Positions 19,076 to 27,297 of a stretch of 64,000 bases of DNA are shown here, one piece after another. Positions within the stretch are counted from its first letter, which is position 1; each line of letters begins with the position of its first letter. This DNA is from Roseiarcus sp963780825 (GTDB lineage: Bacteria > Pseudomonadota > Alphaproteobacteria > Rhizobiales > Beijerinckiaceae), in NCBI GenBank assembly GCA_963780825.1, contig CAWADL010000024.1, positions 832,580 through 896,579 on the forward strand. Reading direction: 5' to 3'. A model generated the notes under the pieces. That model was given only the letters and a program-made list of their open reading frames with translations, was not told where the DNA came from and ran no database searches. A program made the translations under genes and the position numbers.

Positions 19076-19933
19076 CTACGCCGCTTCCTCAAGCACAAGA
19101 TGCCCGACCGCCGTGTTCGACGCCGGCACGTGGTAGAACCGGTGCACGACTTTCGGCTTCGGGCCGCCGGCGACATCCGCCATCGCGCCACGCGCAATCA
19201 ACCACATCACAAGCTCGATGCCCTCTGAGCCCGCCTCGCGAACATAGTCGATGTTGGGCATCTTCGCGAGCGCCTTGGGATCGTCAATCAGCAGATCGAG
19301 AAACTTGTTGTCCCATTCCCTGTTGATGAGGCCCGCGCGGGGCCCTTGAAGCTGATGGCTCATGCCACCCGTGCCCCAGATCTGCACGTTGAGATCCTCA
19401 GGATAGCTTCGGATCGCCTGGCCGATCGCCTGACCCAGCGCGAAGCAGCGCGCCCCCGACGGCACCGGGTGCTGCACGACGTTGACCGCAAACGGAATGA
19501 TCTTGCACGGCCATTGCTTGACCTCGCCGAACACACAACTCAGCGGCACCGTGAGGCCGTGGTCGACGTCAATTTCGTTGACCATCGTCAGATCGAAATC
19601 TCGTTGAATCACCTCGGAGGCGATGTGTGAGGCCAGCTCGGGGTGTCCAATCACGGGGGGAACCGGCCGCGCGCCATAGCCTTCATCCGCGGGATTAAAC
19701 TCCGGCCCCGTCATGATCGCAAAGGTCGGGATCATCGCCAGGCTGAAGGCGGTGGCGTGATCGTTGTAGACGAGGAAGATCACGTCGGGATTGTGCGCCT
19801 TCTCCCATTGTTTGGTGAAATCATAGCCGGCAAACACCGGCTTCCAATAATCCTCATGCGTCTTGCCGAGGTCGAACGCGGCGCCGACCGCGGGGATGTG
19901 CGAGGTGTAAAGCGAGGAGGTTATGCGCGCCAT
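19076..19933 (-). CDS. ligB: Protocatechuate 4,5-dioxygenase beta subunit
   Basis: The 285-residue extradiol dioxygenase has the LigB pattern. His12 (TSHIPAVG), His59 (YNDHATAF) and Glu240 (SEGIELVMW) fit the iron ligands, and His193 (GGMSHQLQG) fits the catalytic base known from the Sphingobium enzyme. AAGGA lies before ATG 19933. With LigA it opens protocatechuate between carbons 4 and 5 using iron(II) and oxygen. It lies 25 bases after ligA. Confidence 0.95.
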   Translation of the reverse strand: MARITSSLYTSHIPAVGAAFDLGKTHEDYWKPVFAGYDFTKQWEKAHNPDVIFLVYNDHATAFSLAMIPTFAIMTGPEFNPADEGYGARPVPPVIGHPELASHIASEVIQRDFDLTMVNEIDVDHGLTVPLSCVFGEVKQWPCKIIPFAVNVVQHPVPSGARCFALGQAIGQAIRSYPEDLNVQIWGTGGMSHQLQGPRAGLINREWDNKFLDLLIDDPKALAKMPNIDYVREAGSEGIELVMWLIARGAMADVAGGPKPKVVHRFYHVPASNTAVGHLVLEEAA

Positions 19934-19957
19934 TTCCGGTGTCCTTGAAATCGCCTG

Positions 19958-20371
19958 TCAGTCCTTGGCGGGGCGCTGCGCGTCGCCGCTCTCGCCGATC
20001 TTGCGGTTGCCCTCGATACTGCGGCCGCCCTTGATCATCATCGCGCGATAATCCTGCTCGCTCATGCCCGTCATCGAGCCAGCCATCTGCTGAAAACTCT
20101 TGCCGTCGGTCGCGCCGATCTTCGACAGGAAATAGATGTTGCCGCCGAGGGCCATCATCCGGTTGAGATCGCGAGAAAGCACCGCCTGTTTCTGCTCCTC
20201 GGTCATTTTCCATTCATCGAGGTAGGCGCGTTCGTTGGCTTTGAATTTCGTTCGGTTGTCGGCCTTCATCAGCGACATGCAGAACTGATTGAGCCAATAG
20301 CCCTTGCGTGATTGCTCCCCGTCAAACACGACGGTGCCGGGAATTTCCTTGAACTCTTTGTCGAGAGCCAT
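19958..20371 (-). CDS. ligA: Protocatechuate 4,5-dioxygenase alpha subunit
   Basis: About 137 residues, all-helical LigA type (EFKEIPGTVVFDGEQSRKGY; LNQFCMSLMKADNR). The ATG at 20371 overlaps the ligI stop codon (ATGA) and has GGGAGGAGCT directly before it, so that start is firm despite an open frame to 20395. LigA forms a lid over the LigB active site in the heterotetramer. Confidence 0.95.
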   Translation of the reverse strand: MALDKEFKEIPGTVVFDGEQSRKGYWLNQFCMSLMKADNRTKFKANERAYLDEWKMTEEQKQAVLSRDLNRMMALGGNIYFLSKIGATDGKSFQQMAGSMTGMSEQDYRAMMIKGGRSIEGNRKIGESGDAQRPAKD

Positions 20372-21318
20372 CAGCTCCTCCCTTGTTCGGGCCAATACAG
20401 CCGCATCGGATTGTCGACGAGCAGCTTGCGTTGCAACTCGGCCGTCGGCGCGATCTGCGGAATATAATCAACCAACAGGCCGTCGTCGGGCATATGGCCC
20501 TTCAAGTTCGGATGTGGCCAGTCCGTGCCCCAGAGGACACGGTCCGGGAACTCCTCCACCACACGGCGCGCGAAGGGCACGACGTCCTGATACGCCGCCT
20601 GCTCGCCGTTCAGCGCCGGCGGCCCGGAGACGGAAAGCCGCTCGGGACAGGAGACCTTGCTCCAGACATTTTTATGCTCGCGCATGAATTTGAGGAACAG
20701 CGAGAACTCCGGCCCGTCGATTGGCTTGGTCACGTCCGGCCGGCCCATGTGGTCGACGACGACCGTCGTCGGCAGCGTCGTGAAGAAATCCCAGAGTTCG
20801 GGCAGGTCGACCGCCTCAAAATAGATCACCACCTGCCAGCCATGTTTGGCGATGCGCGCCGCGATCTCCATCAGTTCGTCGCGCGGCGTGAAATCGACCA
20901 GCCGCTTGACGAAATTGAAGCGGACCCCGCGGACGCCCGCGTCGTGCAGCCGCTTCAACTCGTCGTCGGAAATATCCCGCTTGACGGTGGCGATGCCGCG
21001 CGCGCGGCCGCCGCTGGCCAGCAGCGCATCCACCATCGCGCGATTGTCGGCGCCATGGCAGGTCGCCTGCACGACCACGTTGCGCGCAAAACCCAGCCGA
21101 TCGCGCAGTGCGAACAATTGTTGTTTGCTCGCATCGCACGGCGTGTATTTGCGCTCCGGCGCAAACGGAAATTCCGCGCCGGGACCAAACACGTGGCAAT
21201 GCGCATCTACGGCGCCAGGGGGAACAACGAAGCGCGGTTTCGACGGGCCATCGTACCAATCGAGCCAGCCTTTGGTCTTCTCGAACGGCCCGCTGACGGG
21301 CTTGCCTTCAGTCGACAT
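20371..21318 (-). CDS. ligI: 2-pyrone-4,6-dicarboxylate hydrolase (lactonase)
   Basis: An amidohydrolase of about 315 residues: VDAHCHVFGPG holds the first metal-type HxH, and WGTDWPHPNLKGHMPD holds the conserved aspartate near the C terminus. FAPERKYTPCDAS is typical of LigI. It hydrolyses the pyrone to 4-oxalomesaconate. ATG 21318 overlaps the end of ligK by 11 bases. The open frame upstream of 21318 is the antisense and out-of-frame part of ligK. Confidence 0.92.
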   Translation of the reverse strand: MSTEGKPVSGPFEKTKGWLDWYDGPSKPRFVVPPGAVDAHCHVFGPGAEFPFAPERKYTPCDASKQQLFALRDRLGFARNVVVQATCHGADNRAMVDALLASGGRARGIATVKRDISDDELKRLHDAGVRGVRFNFVKRLVDFTPRDELMEIAARIAKHGWQVVIYFEAVDLPELWDFFTTLPTTVVVDHMGRPDVTKPIDGPEFSLFLKFMREHKNVWSKVSCPERLSVSGPPALNGEQAAYQDVVPFARRVVEEFPDRVLWGTDWPHPNLKGHMPDDGLLVDYIPQIAPTAELQRKLLVDNPMRLYWPEQGRS

Positions 21319-21992
21319 ATCGAAGCCCTGCTTTGGCGAGCGGCTCGCGCATCTTGTACATGTCGAGCCCCAGCACACCGGTCGCCAGTTTCTCGCGCTT
21401 GTCGCCTTCGTTCGCCTCGCGCGCCGCCGCAGCCTCGGCGGTCTTCGCGACCCAGGCCGCGGGCACGACCACCACGCCGTCATCGTCGGCAACGATGGCG
21501 TCGCCCGGTTGGACTGCCGCGCCGGCGCAAACAATGGGAATGTTGACGGAGCCGAGCGTCGACTTCACCGTGCCCTTGGCGCTGACGCATTTGCTCCATA
21601 CGGGGAAGCCCATTTCGGTCAGCGTTTTCACGTCGCGCACGCCCGGCGTCGATGATCAGCGCGCGCGCGCCGCGCGCCTTGAACGAGGTCGCCAGCAAAT
21701 CCCCGAAGTAACCGTCTGTGCATTCGGCGGTGATCGCGGCGACGACGATGTCGCCGGGTTGCACCTGTTCGGCGGCGACATGCATCATCCAATTGTCGCC
21801 GGGATGCAGCAGCACCGTGACCGCCGTGCCGGAGACGCTCGCGCCGGCGTAGATCGGGCGCATGTAAGGTTTCAACAATCCAACGCGGCCCATCGCCTCG
21901 TGCACGGTCGCGACGCCGTATTTGGCAAGCGCATCGGTCGCGGCGCGGTCGGCGCGCGCGATGTTGCGGCGGACGATGCCGAGTTCGGTCAT
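21308..21992 (-). CDS. ligK: 4-carboxy-4-hydroxy-2-oxoadipate aldolase / oxaloacetate decarboxylase, frameshifted as assembled
   Basis: The RraA-like fold is clear: YGVATVHEAMGRVGLLKPYM at the start, then HPGDNWMMHVAAEQVQPGD, and the active-site region ALIIDAG followed by RDVKTLTEMGFPVW in another frame. The break is at about 21643-21648, where GCCGGGCGTG probably has one extra G: GCCGGCGTG restores IDAGVRDVKTL. GGAGA precedes ATG 21992. LigK cleaves the hydrated product to pyruvate and oxaloacetate. The one-base cause points to a sequence error. Confidence 0.88.
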
Positions 21993-22020
21993 ATCGTATT
22001 CTCCTTCGATCGCATCCGCC

Positions 22021-22165
22021 CCGTCATTGCGAGCGAAGCGAAGCAATCCAGCGGTAGGACGCAGCTACCGGCGCCGTCCGAGGAGGTTTTGCCGCCTCCG
22101 CACATGAAAACTTGAACCGACGCATCGCGGCGCGGCTGGGTTGCTTCGCTTCGCTCGCAATGACG
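22021..22165. repeat. Inverted repeat element, CGTCATTGCGAGCGAAGCG family
   Basis: The 30-base left arm at 22021-22050 and its complement at 22137-22165 flank about 85 bases of unrelated sequence. The same arms recur at 50430-50568 and 60600-60708. It lies between ligJ and ligK, so the operon transcript would contain the structure. Confidence 0.9.
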
Positions 22166-22180
22166 AAGTGAGCGCATCAT

Positions 22181-23209
22181 CTAGTGCCCCCGCGCCTTCA
22201 GCGCCGCGTCGAGCCGCGGATAGACCCGCCGCGCGTTTAGTTCGTAGATCTGGCGGCGCTGCTCGGCGTTCAGGTTGAGCGTTCCCTCTATGTAACGCTT
22301 GGTGTCGTCGTAATTGTGCCCTGTCTCCGGATCGATCCCGCGCACCGCGCCGATCATCTCGCTGGCGAACAATACGTTCTCGACCGGTATCACCTTCGTC
22401 AGCAAATCGATTCCTGGTTGATGATAGACGCAGGTGTCGAAGAACACATTCTTCAACAAATGCTCCTTCAGCAGCGGCTTCTTCAACTCCTGCGCCAGCC
22501 CGCGATATCGCCCCCAATGATAAGGCGCGGCGCCGCCGCCGTGGGGAATGATGAAGCGCATCGTCGGGAAATCCTTGAACAGATCGCCCTGGATCAACTG
22601 CATGACCGCCGTCGTATCGGCGTTGATGTAATGCGCCCCCGTCGTATGAAAGCAGGCGTTGCAGCTGGTCGAGACATGCACCATCGCGGGGATGTCATAC
22701 TCAACCATCTTCTCGTAAATCGGATACCAATATTTGTCGGTCAGCGGCGGGCTGGTCCAATGGCCGCCCGAGGGATCCGGATTTAAGTTGATCGCGACGA
22801 AGCCATACTCCCGCACGCATTTTTCCAGCTCGGGAATGCAGGTTTTCGGATCGACGCCCGGGCTCTGCGGCAGCATCGCCGCGCCGATAAATTGATCCGG
22901 AAACAGCTTGGTCACCCGGAAAATCATCTCGTTGCAGATCGCGGCCCATGTCGAGGACACCTCGAAATCACCAATGTGATGCGCCATGAAACTCGCGCGC
23001 GGCGAGAAGATCGTCAGATCGCTGCCGCGCTCGCGCATGAATTTGAGCTGATTGGTCTCAATCGATTGCCTCAACTCGTCGTCGGAGATTTTCAGGCTCG
23101 ACGGCGACGGCTTTTTCGCCGCGTCGTTGATGCCGGCGATCTGCGCGTTGCGCCAGTCCTCCAGCGCCTTGGGCGCCGTGGTGTAATGACCGTGGCAATC
23201 TATGATCAT
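22181..23209 (-). CDS. ligJ: 4-oxalomesaconate hydratase
   Basis: The protein (342 residues from ATG 23209) begins MIIDCHGHYTTAPKAL, the amidohydrolase-fold metal motif HxH as in LigJ, and carries FIIPHGGGAAPYHWGR. Length equals that of the Sphingobium enzyme. It hydrates 4-oxalomesaconate to 4-carboxy-4-hydroxy-2-oxoadipate. It is the first gene of the operon. No regulator or aromatic-acid transporter gene lies close to its promoter. Confidence 0.92.
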   Translation of the reverse strand: MIIDCHGHYTTAPKALEDWRNAQIAGINDAAKKPSPSSLKISDDELRQSIETNQLKFMRERGSDLTIFSPRASFMAHHIGDFEVSSTWAAICNEMIFRVTKLFPDQFIGAAMLPQSPGVDPKTCIPELEKCVREYGFVAINLNPDPSGGHWTSPPLTDKYWYPIYEKMVEYDIPAMVHVSTSCNACFHTTGAHYINADTTAVMQLIQGDLFKDFPTMRFIIPHGGGAAPYHWGRYRGLAQELKKPLLKEHLLKNVFFDTCVYHQPGIDLLTKVIPVENVLFASEMIGAVRGIDPETGHNYDDTKRYIEGTLNLNAEQRRQIYELNARRVYPRLDAALKARGH

Positions 23210-23339
23210 AGGCGTTCCCGTCCCCGGAGGCCTCCCTTGCCTCTGGCGCGATCTTAGCCGAGCAGGCCGACCTGGCAAATGCCTCTGGCGCCCGAGCCGA
23301 TCCTATTGCGCATGTCGCGGTTTGATGAAGCGGTCGAAA

Positions 23340-23369
23340 TGATCCGTTCGCGAAACGCCAACGTAACTC
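23340..23369 (+). promoter_or_regulatory. Putative RpoE (singlet-oxygen sigma) promoter for the DUF2177 gene
   Basis: TGATCC at 23340-23345, an 18-base spacer, then TAACTC at 23364-23369, 22 bases before the TTG start. The layout equals the element in front of rpoE itself (TGATCC, 18 bases, TAACAT). TGATCC is the known -35 of the Rhodobacter RpoE that works with ChrR. Confidence 0.7.
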
Positions 23370-23391
23370 TCGAATAATAGCGGAGACGCAT

Positions 23392-23808
23392 TTGCCCGTT
23401 TTTGTGTGGGTCTATTTGGCGGGATTGATCGCGATGTTGATCCCGGACGCTGTCTGGCTGACCTTTGCCGGTCCGGCGCTCTATCGCCCAGCGCTTGGCG
23501 ACCTGCTCGCGGAGAGCTTTTCCCCGATTCCCGCGATATTGTTCTACCTGCTCTATGTGTTTGGACTTACGACGCTTTCGGCCGGGCGCGACTGGGTGGA
23601 ATCGGCGCGGCGCGGCGCACTGTTCGGACTTTGCGCCTACGGAACCTATGACCTTACGAATCAGGCGACGCTTCGCCACTGGCCGACCTATCTGACGCTC
23701 GCCGATCTCGGGTGGGGAACCCTGCTTTCGGCATTCGCCGCCGCGATCGCAGCCTTGGCTCGTGGACGCCTCACGTCGTCCGCGGCGGCCGTGGCCAGAA
23801 CGCACTGA
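23392..23808 (+). CDS. DUF2177 family membrane protein
   Basis: A 138-residue protein with four hydrophobic helices (WVYLAGLIAMLIPDAVWL; CAYGTYDLTNQATLRHWP is the family hallmark). It starts with TTG, with GGAG about 7 bases upstream. The family belongs to the conserved target set of RpoE-ChrR in alphaproteobacteria, and the promoter in front agrees. Its biochemical function is unknown. The end overlaps the convergent DUF1295 gene by 38 bases. Confidence 0.88.
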   Translation: MPVFVWVYLAGLIAMLIPDAVWLTFAGPALYRPALGDLLAESFSPIPAILFYLLYVFGLTTLSAGRDWVESARRGALFGLCAYGTYDLTNQATLRHWPTYLTLADLGWGTLLSAFAAAIAALARGRLTSSAAAVARTH

Positions 23809-24583
23809 CCCGAGCGGCGTATCGCTCGAAGGCCTCGCCGCGCGAACGCCGCATCGCCTCTTCCGTCGGCGGCACGCCCGAGACATGCACCAGCAGTCCG
23901 TACATCTCCGCAGGCGCAAGCCAAGCTAGCCAGCCCAGCGGATAGCCGGAATGCGCCGCCAGCAGGGGCAACCCGAGCCAGCCGAGCCATTCAAAGAAAT
24001 AGTTGGGATGGCGCGACCAACTCCACAGTCCCGTGTCGCAAATCTCGCCACGGTTGTTGGGGTCCTTTTTGAAAGCCGCCATTTGCGCGTCGGCGACGGC
24101 TTCCCCGATCAGCGCCGCGGCGAACACCAGCAGGGCGAGCGCGTCGCGAAGACCGATGTCCCCTGGCGCGCCGGCGGCGACATAAGCCGCGAGCGCCAAC
24201 GGCCAGGCCGCGACGGCCTGTAGCTGCAGGAACAGAAACATTCGCAGCGGCGCCGCTTCGCCCCATTGCTCTTTCAGCGCCGCGTATCGAGCGTCTTCGC
24301 CGTGCCTGGCGCGCCGCCACAGATAAAAGCCGAGCCGCGCGGCCCAGATCGCGAGATAGAGAACGACGAGCAACGCCCGCGGCCAGCGATCGGCGCCGAT
24401 GACGGCGGCGCCGATCCCCGCAAGCCCCGTCGCCATCGACCATATCGCGTCGACCCGACCGGAGCGCCCGCTCCTCTGCCCGATCCACCACGCGCCCGCC
24501 ATCGCAAGGGATAGGAAGACGGCAACGCCAAGCGCAGTGATCAAGATCAAATGCCGATGAGTCGCTGTACGACGCGGCCGATC
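23771..24583 (-). CDS. DUF1295 family membrane protein (steroid 5-alpha reductase-like fold)
   Basis: About 270 residues with six or seven hydrophobic helices. The C-terminal part has the motif GLWSWSRHPNYFFEWLGWL, shared with isoprenylcysteine methyltransferases and 5-alpha reductases. ATG 24583 lies inside the chrR 3' end, so translation may be coupled. The family belongs to the RpoE-ChrR target set and is thought to act on membrane lipids. The exact reaction is unknown. Confidence 0.85.
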   Translation of the reverse strand, partial: DRPRRTATHRHLILITALGVAVFLSLAMAGAWWIGQRSGRSGRVDAIWSMATGLAGIGAAVIGADRWPRALLVVLYLAIWAARLGFYLWRRARHGEDARYAALKEQWGEAAPLRMFLFLQLQAVAAWPLALAAYVAAGAPGDIGLRDALALLVFAAALIGEAVADAQMAAFKKDPNNRGEICDTGLWSWSRHPNYFFEWLGWLGLPLLAAHSGYPLGWLAWLAPAEMYGLLVHVSGVPPTEEAMRRSRGEAFERYAARVSAFWPRPPRTT

Positions 24584-25179
24584 CATCCCTGCAACAATAA
24601 CCGCCCCTCGACTGCCGCCAGGCAGATGCATTCCCCTTCGGAATCGACGATCGGCTGGTGGTCAACGTCTTCGTCGGCCTCGACGCAGTCGCCGGCGACA
24701 TAACGTCCGAGATCGTCGTGGAACGAGCCCTTCAGGACTTGGGTGTATTCGACCCCGGAATGGGTGTGCTGCGGGATATTCCGTCCCGGCGCGACCTTCA
24801 GCATGATGACGTTCGCGTCCGGCGCGTAGGGCAGCGTCAGCCTGCGCCATTCGAAGCCGTGACCCACCGCGCGCCAAGGCGGCAATTCGATTCGATCCAG
24901 GGGCGCGGGAAATTCGGACCCCCGCCGAGCCGCCGGCGCCGCTTTCGCGGCCGCGGGCGCGTCGAGCCTCGCGAGGTTGGCGGCGAACATTTCCGGGGCC
25001 ACCCGCTGCGCCGGACTCTCGGCCAGCAAAGCCCCGCCGGTCGCCTCGAACAACCCGACGCGCACCCGGCATTCGGCGCAACCCGTGAGATGTGTCGCGA
25101 TGACCAAGCTCGGGCCGGCCCCCAACCGACCAGCGGCGTATCGCGCAAGCGTATCATCAAAGGGGTGATGCAAATTCAC
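24547..25179 (-). CDS. chrR: ChrR-type zinc anti-sigma factor with cupin domain
   Basis: The N-terminal zinc anti-sigma domain shows H30-x3-C34-x2-C37 (HLTGCAEC). The C-terminal cupin has H138, H140, E144 and H174, which match the second zinc site of Rhodobacter ChrR shifted by three. In the family, ChrR binds RpoE and lets it go when singlet oxygen is present. The start overlaps the rpoE stop (ATGA). Length of 210 residues is typical. Confidence 0.93.
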   Translation of the reverse strand: MNLHHPFDDTLARYAAGRLGAGPSLVIATHLTGCAECRVRVGLFEATGGALLAESPAQRVAPEMFAANLARLDAPAAAKAAPAARRGSEFPAPLDRIELPPWRAVGHGFEWRRLTLPYAPDANVIMLKVAPGRNIPQHTHSGVEYTQVLKGSFHDDLGRYVAGDCVEADEDVDHQPIVDSEGECICLAAVEGRLLLQGWIGRVVQRLIGI

Positions 25180-25793
25180 CGTTCCGTCTCCAGCATCGCT
25201 CTGATCTTCGCCATTGCCAGCCGCACCCGCGACTTCACAGTGCCCAGGGGTATGCCGAGTTCGCGAGCGATCTCGGCGTGCGGCTTCTCCGAATAGAACG
25301 AAAGCCGGAGAACCAGCGCTTGCTCGCGCGAAAGCTTGTCGAGCGCCGCGCGGACTTTGGCTTCGCGCTCGCCCGTTAGCGCCTGCGTCTCCGCGGAATC
25401 CACCAGTTCGATCTCGGGCTCGCCGAGCGCGGCGACGCCGTTGCGGCGACGCGTCGCCCTCCGGGCGAGATCGATGCGCAAATTGCGCCCGATGGTAAAG
25501 ATCCAGGTGCTGACGGCGGCTTGCCGCGGATCATAAAGATCGGCCTTGCGCCAAACCGTAACCATCGTCTCCTGCGCAATCTCCTCGGCGTCCGTCGCGC
25601 TCAGGCCCGCGCGCTGCATGAAACCGATGAGGCGCGGCGCAAAATATTGGAACAGCCTTCCATAGGCCGCGCGATCGCGATCACGCGCCACGGCCGTCAT
25701 CAGGTCCTTTAGCTCTTCGCTCGTCACGCTCGTCCCGCCGACCGCGCGAAGGATATCGCGGCTTGGCGAACCTTGAGCAAGTCCGAAGGGCAT
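25176..25793 (-). CDS. rpoE: ECF RNA polymerase sigma factor RpoE (ECF11, ChrR-controlled)
   Basis: About 205 residues. Region 2 shows ATDAEEIAQETMVTVW and the nearby WIFTIGRNL; region 4 shows HAEIARELGIPLGTVKSRVR. ATG 25793 is the best start because upstream residues are low-complexity arginine read from a palindromic repeat. A promoter of its own type stands about 25 bases upstream (25819-25848), which predicts autoregulation. The pair controls the singlet-oxygen response in relatives. Confidence 0.92.
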   Translation of the reverse strand: MPFGLAQGSPSRDILRAVGGTSVTSEELKDLMTAVARDRDRAAYGRLFQYFAPRLIGFMQRAGLSATDAEEIAQETMVTVWRKADLYDPRQAAVSTWIFTIGRNLRIDLARRATRRRNGVAALGEPEIELVDSAETQALTGEREAKVRAALDKLSREQALVLRLSFYSEKPHAEIARELGIPLGTVKSRVRLAMAKIRAMLETER

Positions 25794-25818
25794 GCTGCGC
25801 GCTCCCTGTCTTGCATCG

Positions 25819-25848
25819 ATGTTACGTCTTCCGGCCTTCAGTGGATCA
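25819..25848 (-). promoter_or_regulatory. Putative RpoE autoregulatory promoter before rpoE-chrR
   Basis: On the minus strand: TGATCC (25848-25843), an 18-base spacer, TAACAT (25824-25819). The rpoE start codon is 26 bases downstream at 25793. It matches the RpoE consensus of Rhodobacter (TGATCC -35) and the element at 23340-23369. Confidence 0.72.
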
Positions 25849-25863
25849 GGGATAGGCGTCCAA

Positions 25864-25926
25864 GGAGCGTCGGCGTCCACGCCGACGACACGACGGCGAC
25901 GACGTCGGCGTGGACGCCGACGCTCC
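25864..25926. repeat. Palindromic repeat, GTCGGCGTCCACGCCGAC family
   Basis: Arms of 23 bases at 25864-25886 and 25904-25926 are perfect inverse complements (GGAGCGTCGGCGTCCACG and onward), with a 17-base loop. It lies between the divergent rpoE and FAD oxidoreductase genes, just upstream of the rpoE promoter. Confidence 0.9.
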
Positions 25927-25992
25927 GCGACCGCGGCTACATCTGGCGTCCGATCGCAGCGTATATAGGGACTGAACGGGCGGATTATCGGA

Positions 25993-27297
25993 ATGGCGCA
26001 ACGCAAAACAGTAGCGGTAATCGGCTCGGGCGTCTCAGGGCTCTCCGCCGCGTGGCTCTTGGCGCGTTCGCGCGACGTGACGCTTTACGAAGCGGCGGAC
26101 CGGCTCGGCGGCCATAGCGACACGTTTGATTGGGACGGAGTCGGCGTCGATTGCGGCTTCATCGTCTACAACGAACGCACCTATCCAAATCTGACGGCGC
26201 TGTTCCGGCATTTGAACATCGCGACCGAGCCCAGCGACATGTCATTTGCGGTCTCGATCGACGATGGCGATTTCGAATATTCGGGCGGCGGTTTGCGCGG
26301 CCTCATCGCGCAAAAGGAAAACGTGCTGAAGCCGCGCTATTGGTCGATGCTGAGAGACATGCTTCGCTTCTTTCGCGAGGCGCCAAAGGATCTGACGAAA
26401 GGCGATCTCGGGTCGCTTGGCGAATATCTGGATGCGCGACGCTACGGTCGAGCGTTCCGCCAGGATTATCTCTACCCGATGGCCGCGGCCGTCTGGTCGA
26501 CGCCGGCGATGCGCGTGATGGATTTCCCGGCGGCGAATTTCATCCGCTTCAACGCCAATCACGGCCTGCTTGATCTCGTCGGCCGGCCGATCTGGCGCAC
26601 GGTCGCCGGCGGCAGCCGCAACTATGTCCGCGCGCTGGCGGGGGAAGTCAGGACGCAGCGATTCGGCTGCGCCGTACGCGCGGTGCGGCGCTGCGACGCC
26701 GGGGTCGAAGTGATCGGCGCCGACGGCGAAGTCCGAAAATATGACGACGTCGTCATCGCCTCGCATGCCGACGAAGCGCTTGGCTTGCTCAGCACGCCAA
26801 CCGAGGCCGAACAAAGCCTTCTCGGACGCTTTGCCTATGTCAACAACCAAGCGACGCTGCACACTGACGTTCGCGCGATGCCGAAGCGGCGGGCCGCCTG
26901 GTCGAGCTGGAATTATCTTGCCAATGACGACAGCGCCGGCCGGCGGTTGTTCGTCAGCTACTGGATGAACAAGCTGCAGCGCTTGCCGGGGCGTCCTGAC
27001 GTGTTCTTGACGCTCAACTGCCCTTGGGCAATCCCTGACGCATCCGTGCTGAGGAGGGTATCCTACCGGCACCCTTTGTTCGACTCGCAGTCGTTTGCGG
27101 CGCAAGCCGAGCTCTGGCAGCTGCAGGGCGTCGGCGGTATTTGGTTCTGCGGCGCCTACTTCGGCTTCGGCTTTCATGAAGACGGCTTGCAAGCCGGCCT
27201 CGCGGTCGCGGAAGCGATCGGCGGCGTCAATCGGCCTTGGCGCGTGGCGGGTGAGAGCGATCGGTTGGCTTTGCCTCCGCGGAGGCTCGCGGAATGA
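25993..27297 (+). CDS. FAD/NAD(P)-binding oxidoreductase of the amine-oxidase fold (RpoE-ChrR target type)
   Basis: A 434-residue flavoprotein starting VAVIGSGVSGLSAAWLLA, with the second family block GGLRGLIAQKENVLKPRYW. Near the end GIWFCGAYFGFGFHEDG completes the FAD site. This COG2907-type gene is part of the conserved RpoE-ChrR regulon. In Rhodobacter related flavoproteins act in fatty-acid desaturation on the way to furan fatty acids. No TGATCC promoter was seen just upstream. It overlaps the next gene by four bases. Confidence 0.85.
   Translation: MAQRKTVAVIGSGVSGLSAAWLLARSRDVTLYEAADRLGGHSDTFDWDGVGVDCGFIVYNERTYPNLTALFRHLNIATEPSDMSFAVSIDDGDFEYSGGGLRGLIAQKENVLKPRYWSMLRDMLRFFREAPKDLTKGDLGSLGEYLDARRYGRAFRQDYLYPMAAAVWSTPAMRVMDFPAANFIRFNANHGLLDLVGRPIWRTVAGGSRNYVRALAGEVRTQRFGCAVRAVRRCDAGVEVIGADGEVRKYDDVVIASHADEALGLLSTPTEAEQSLLGRFAYVNNQATLHTDVRAMPKRRAAWSSWNYLANDDSAGRRLFVSYWMNKLQRLPGRPDVFLTLNCPWAIPDASVLRRVSYRHPLFDSQSFAAQAELWQLQGVGGIWFCGAYFGFGFHEDGLQAGLAVAEAIGGVNRPWRVAGESDRLALPPRRLAE

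Noticed and set aside
20383..21546. A rightward frame of 387 residues opposite ligI and ligK
   Set aside because: Antisense shadow of LigI; no family features or ribosome site.
26242..27192. A leftward frame opposite the FAD oxidoreductase
   Set aside because: Antisense shadow with Arg/Asp/Val-rich composition.
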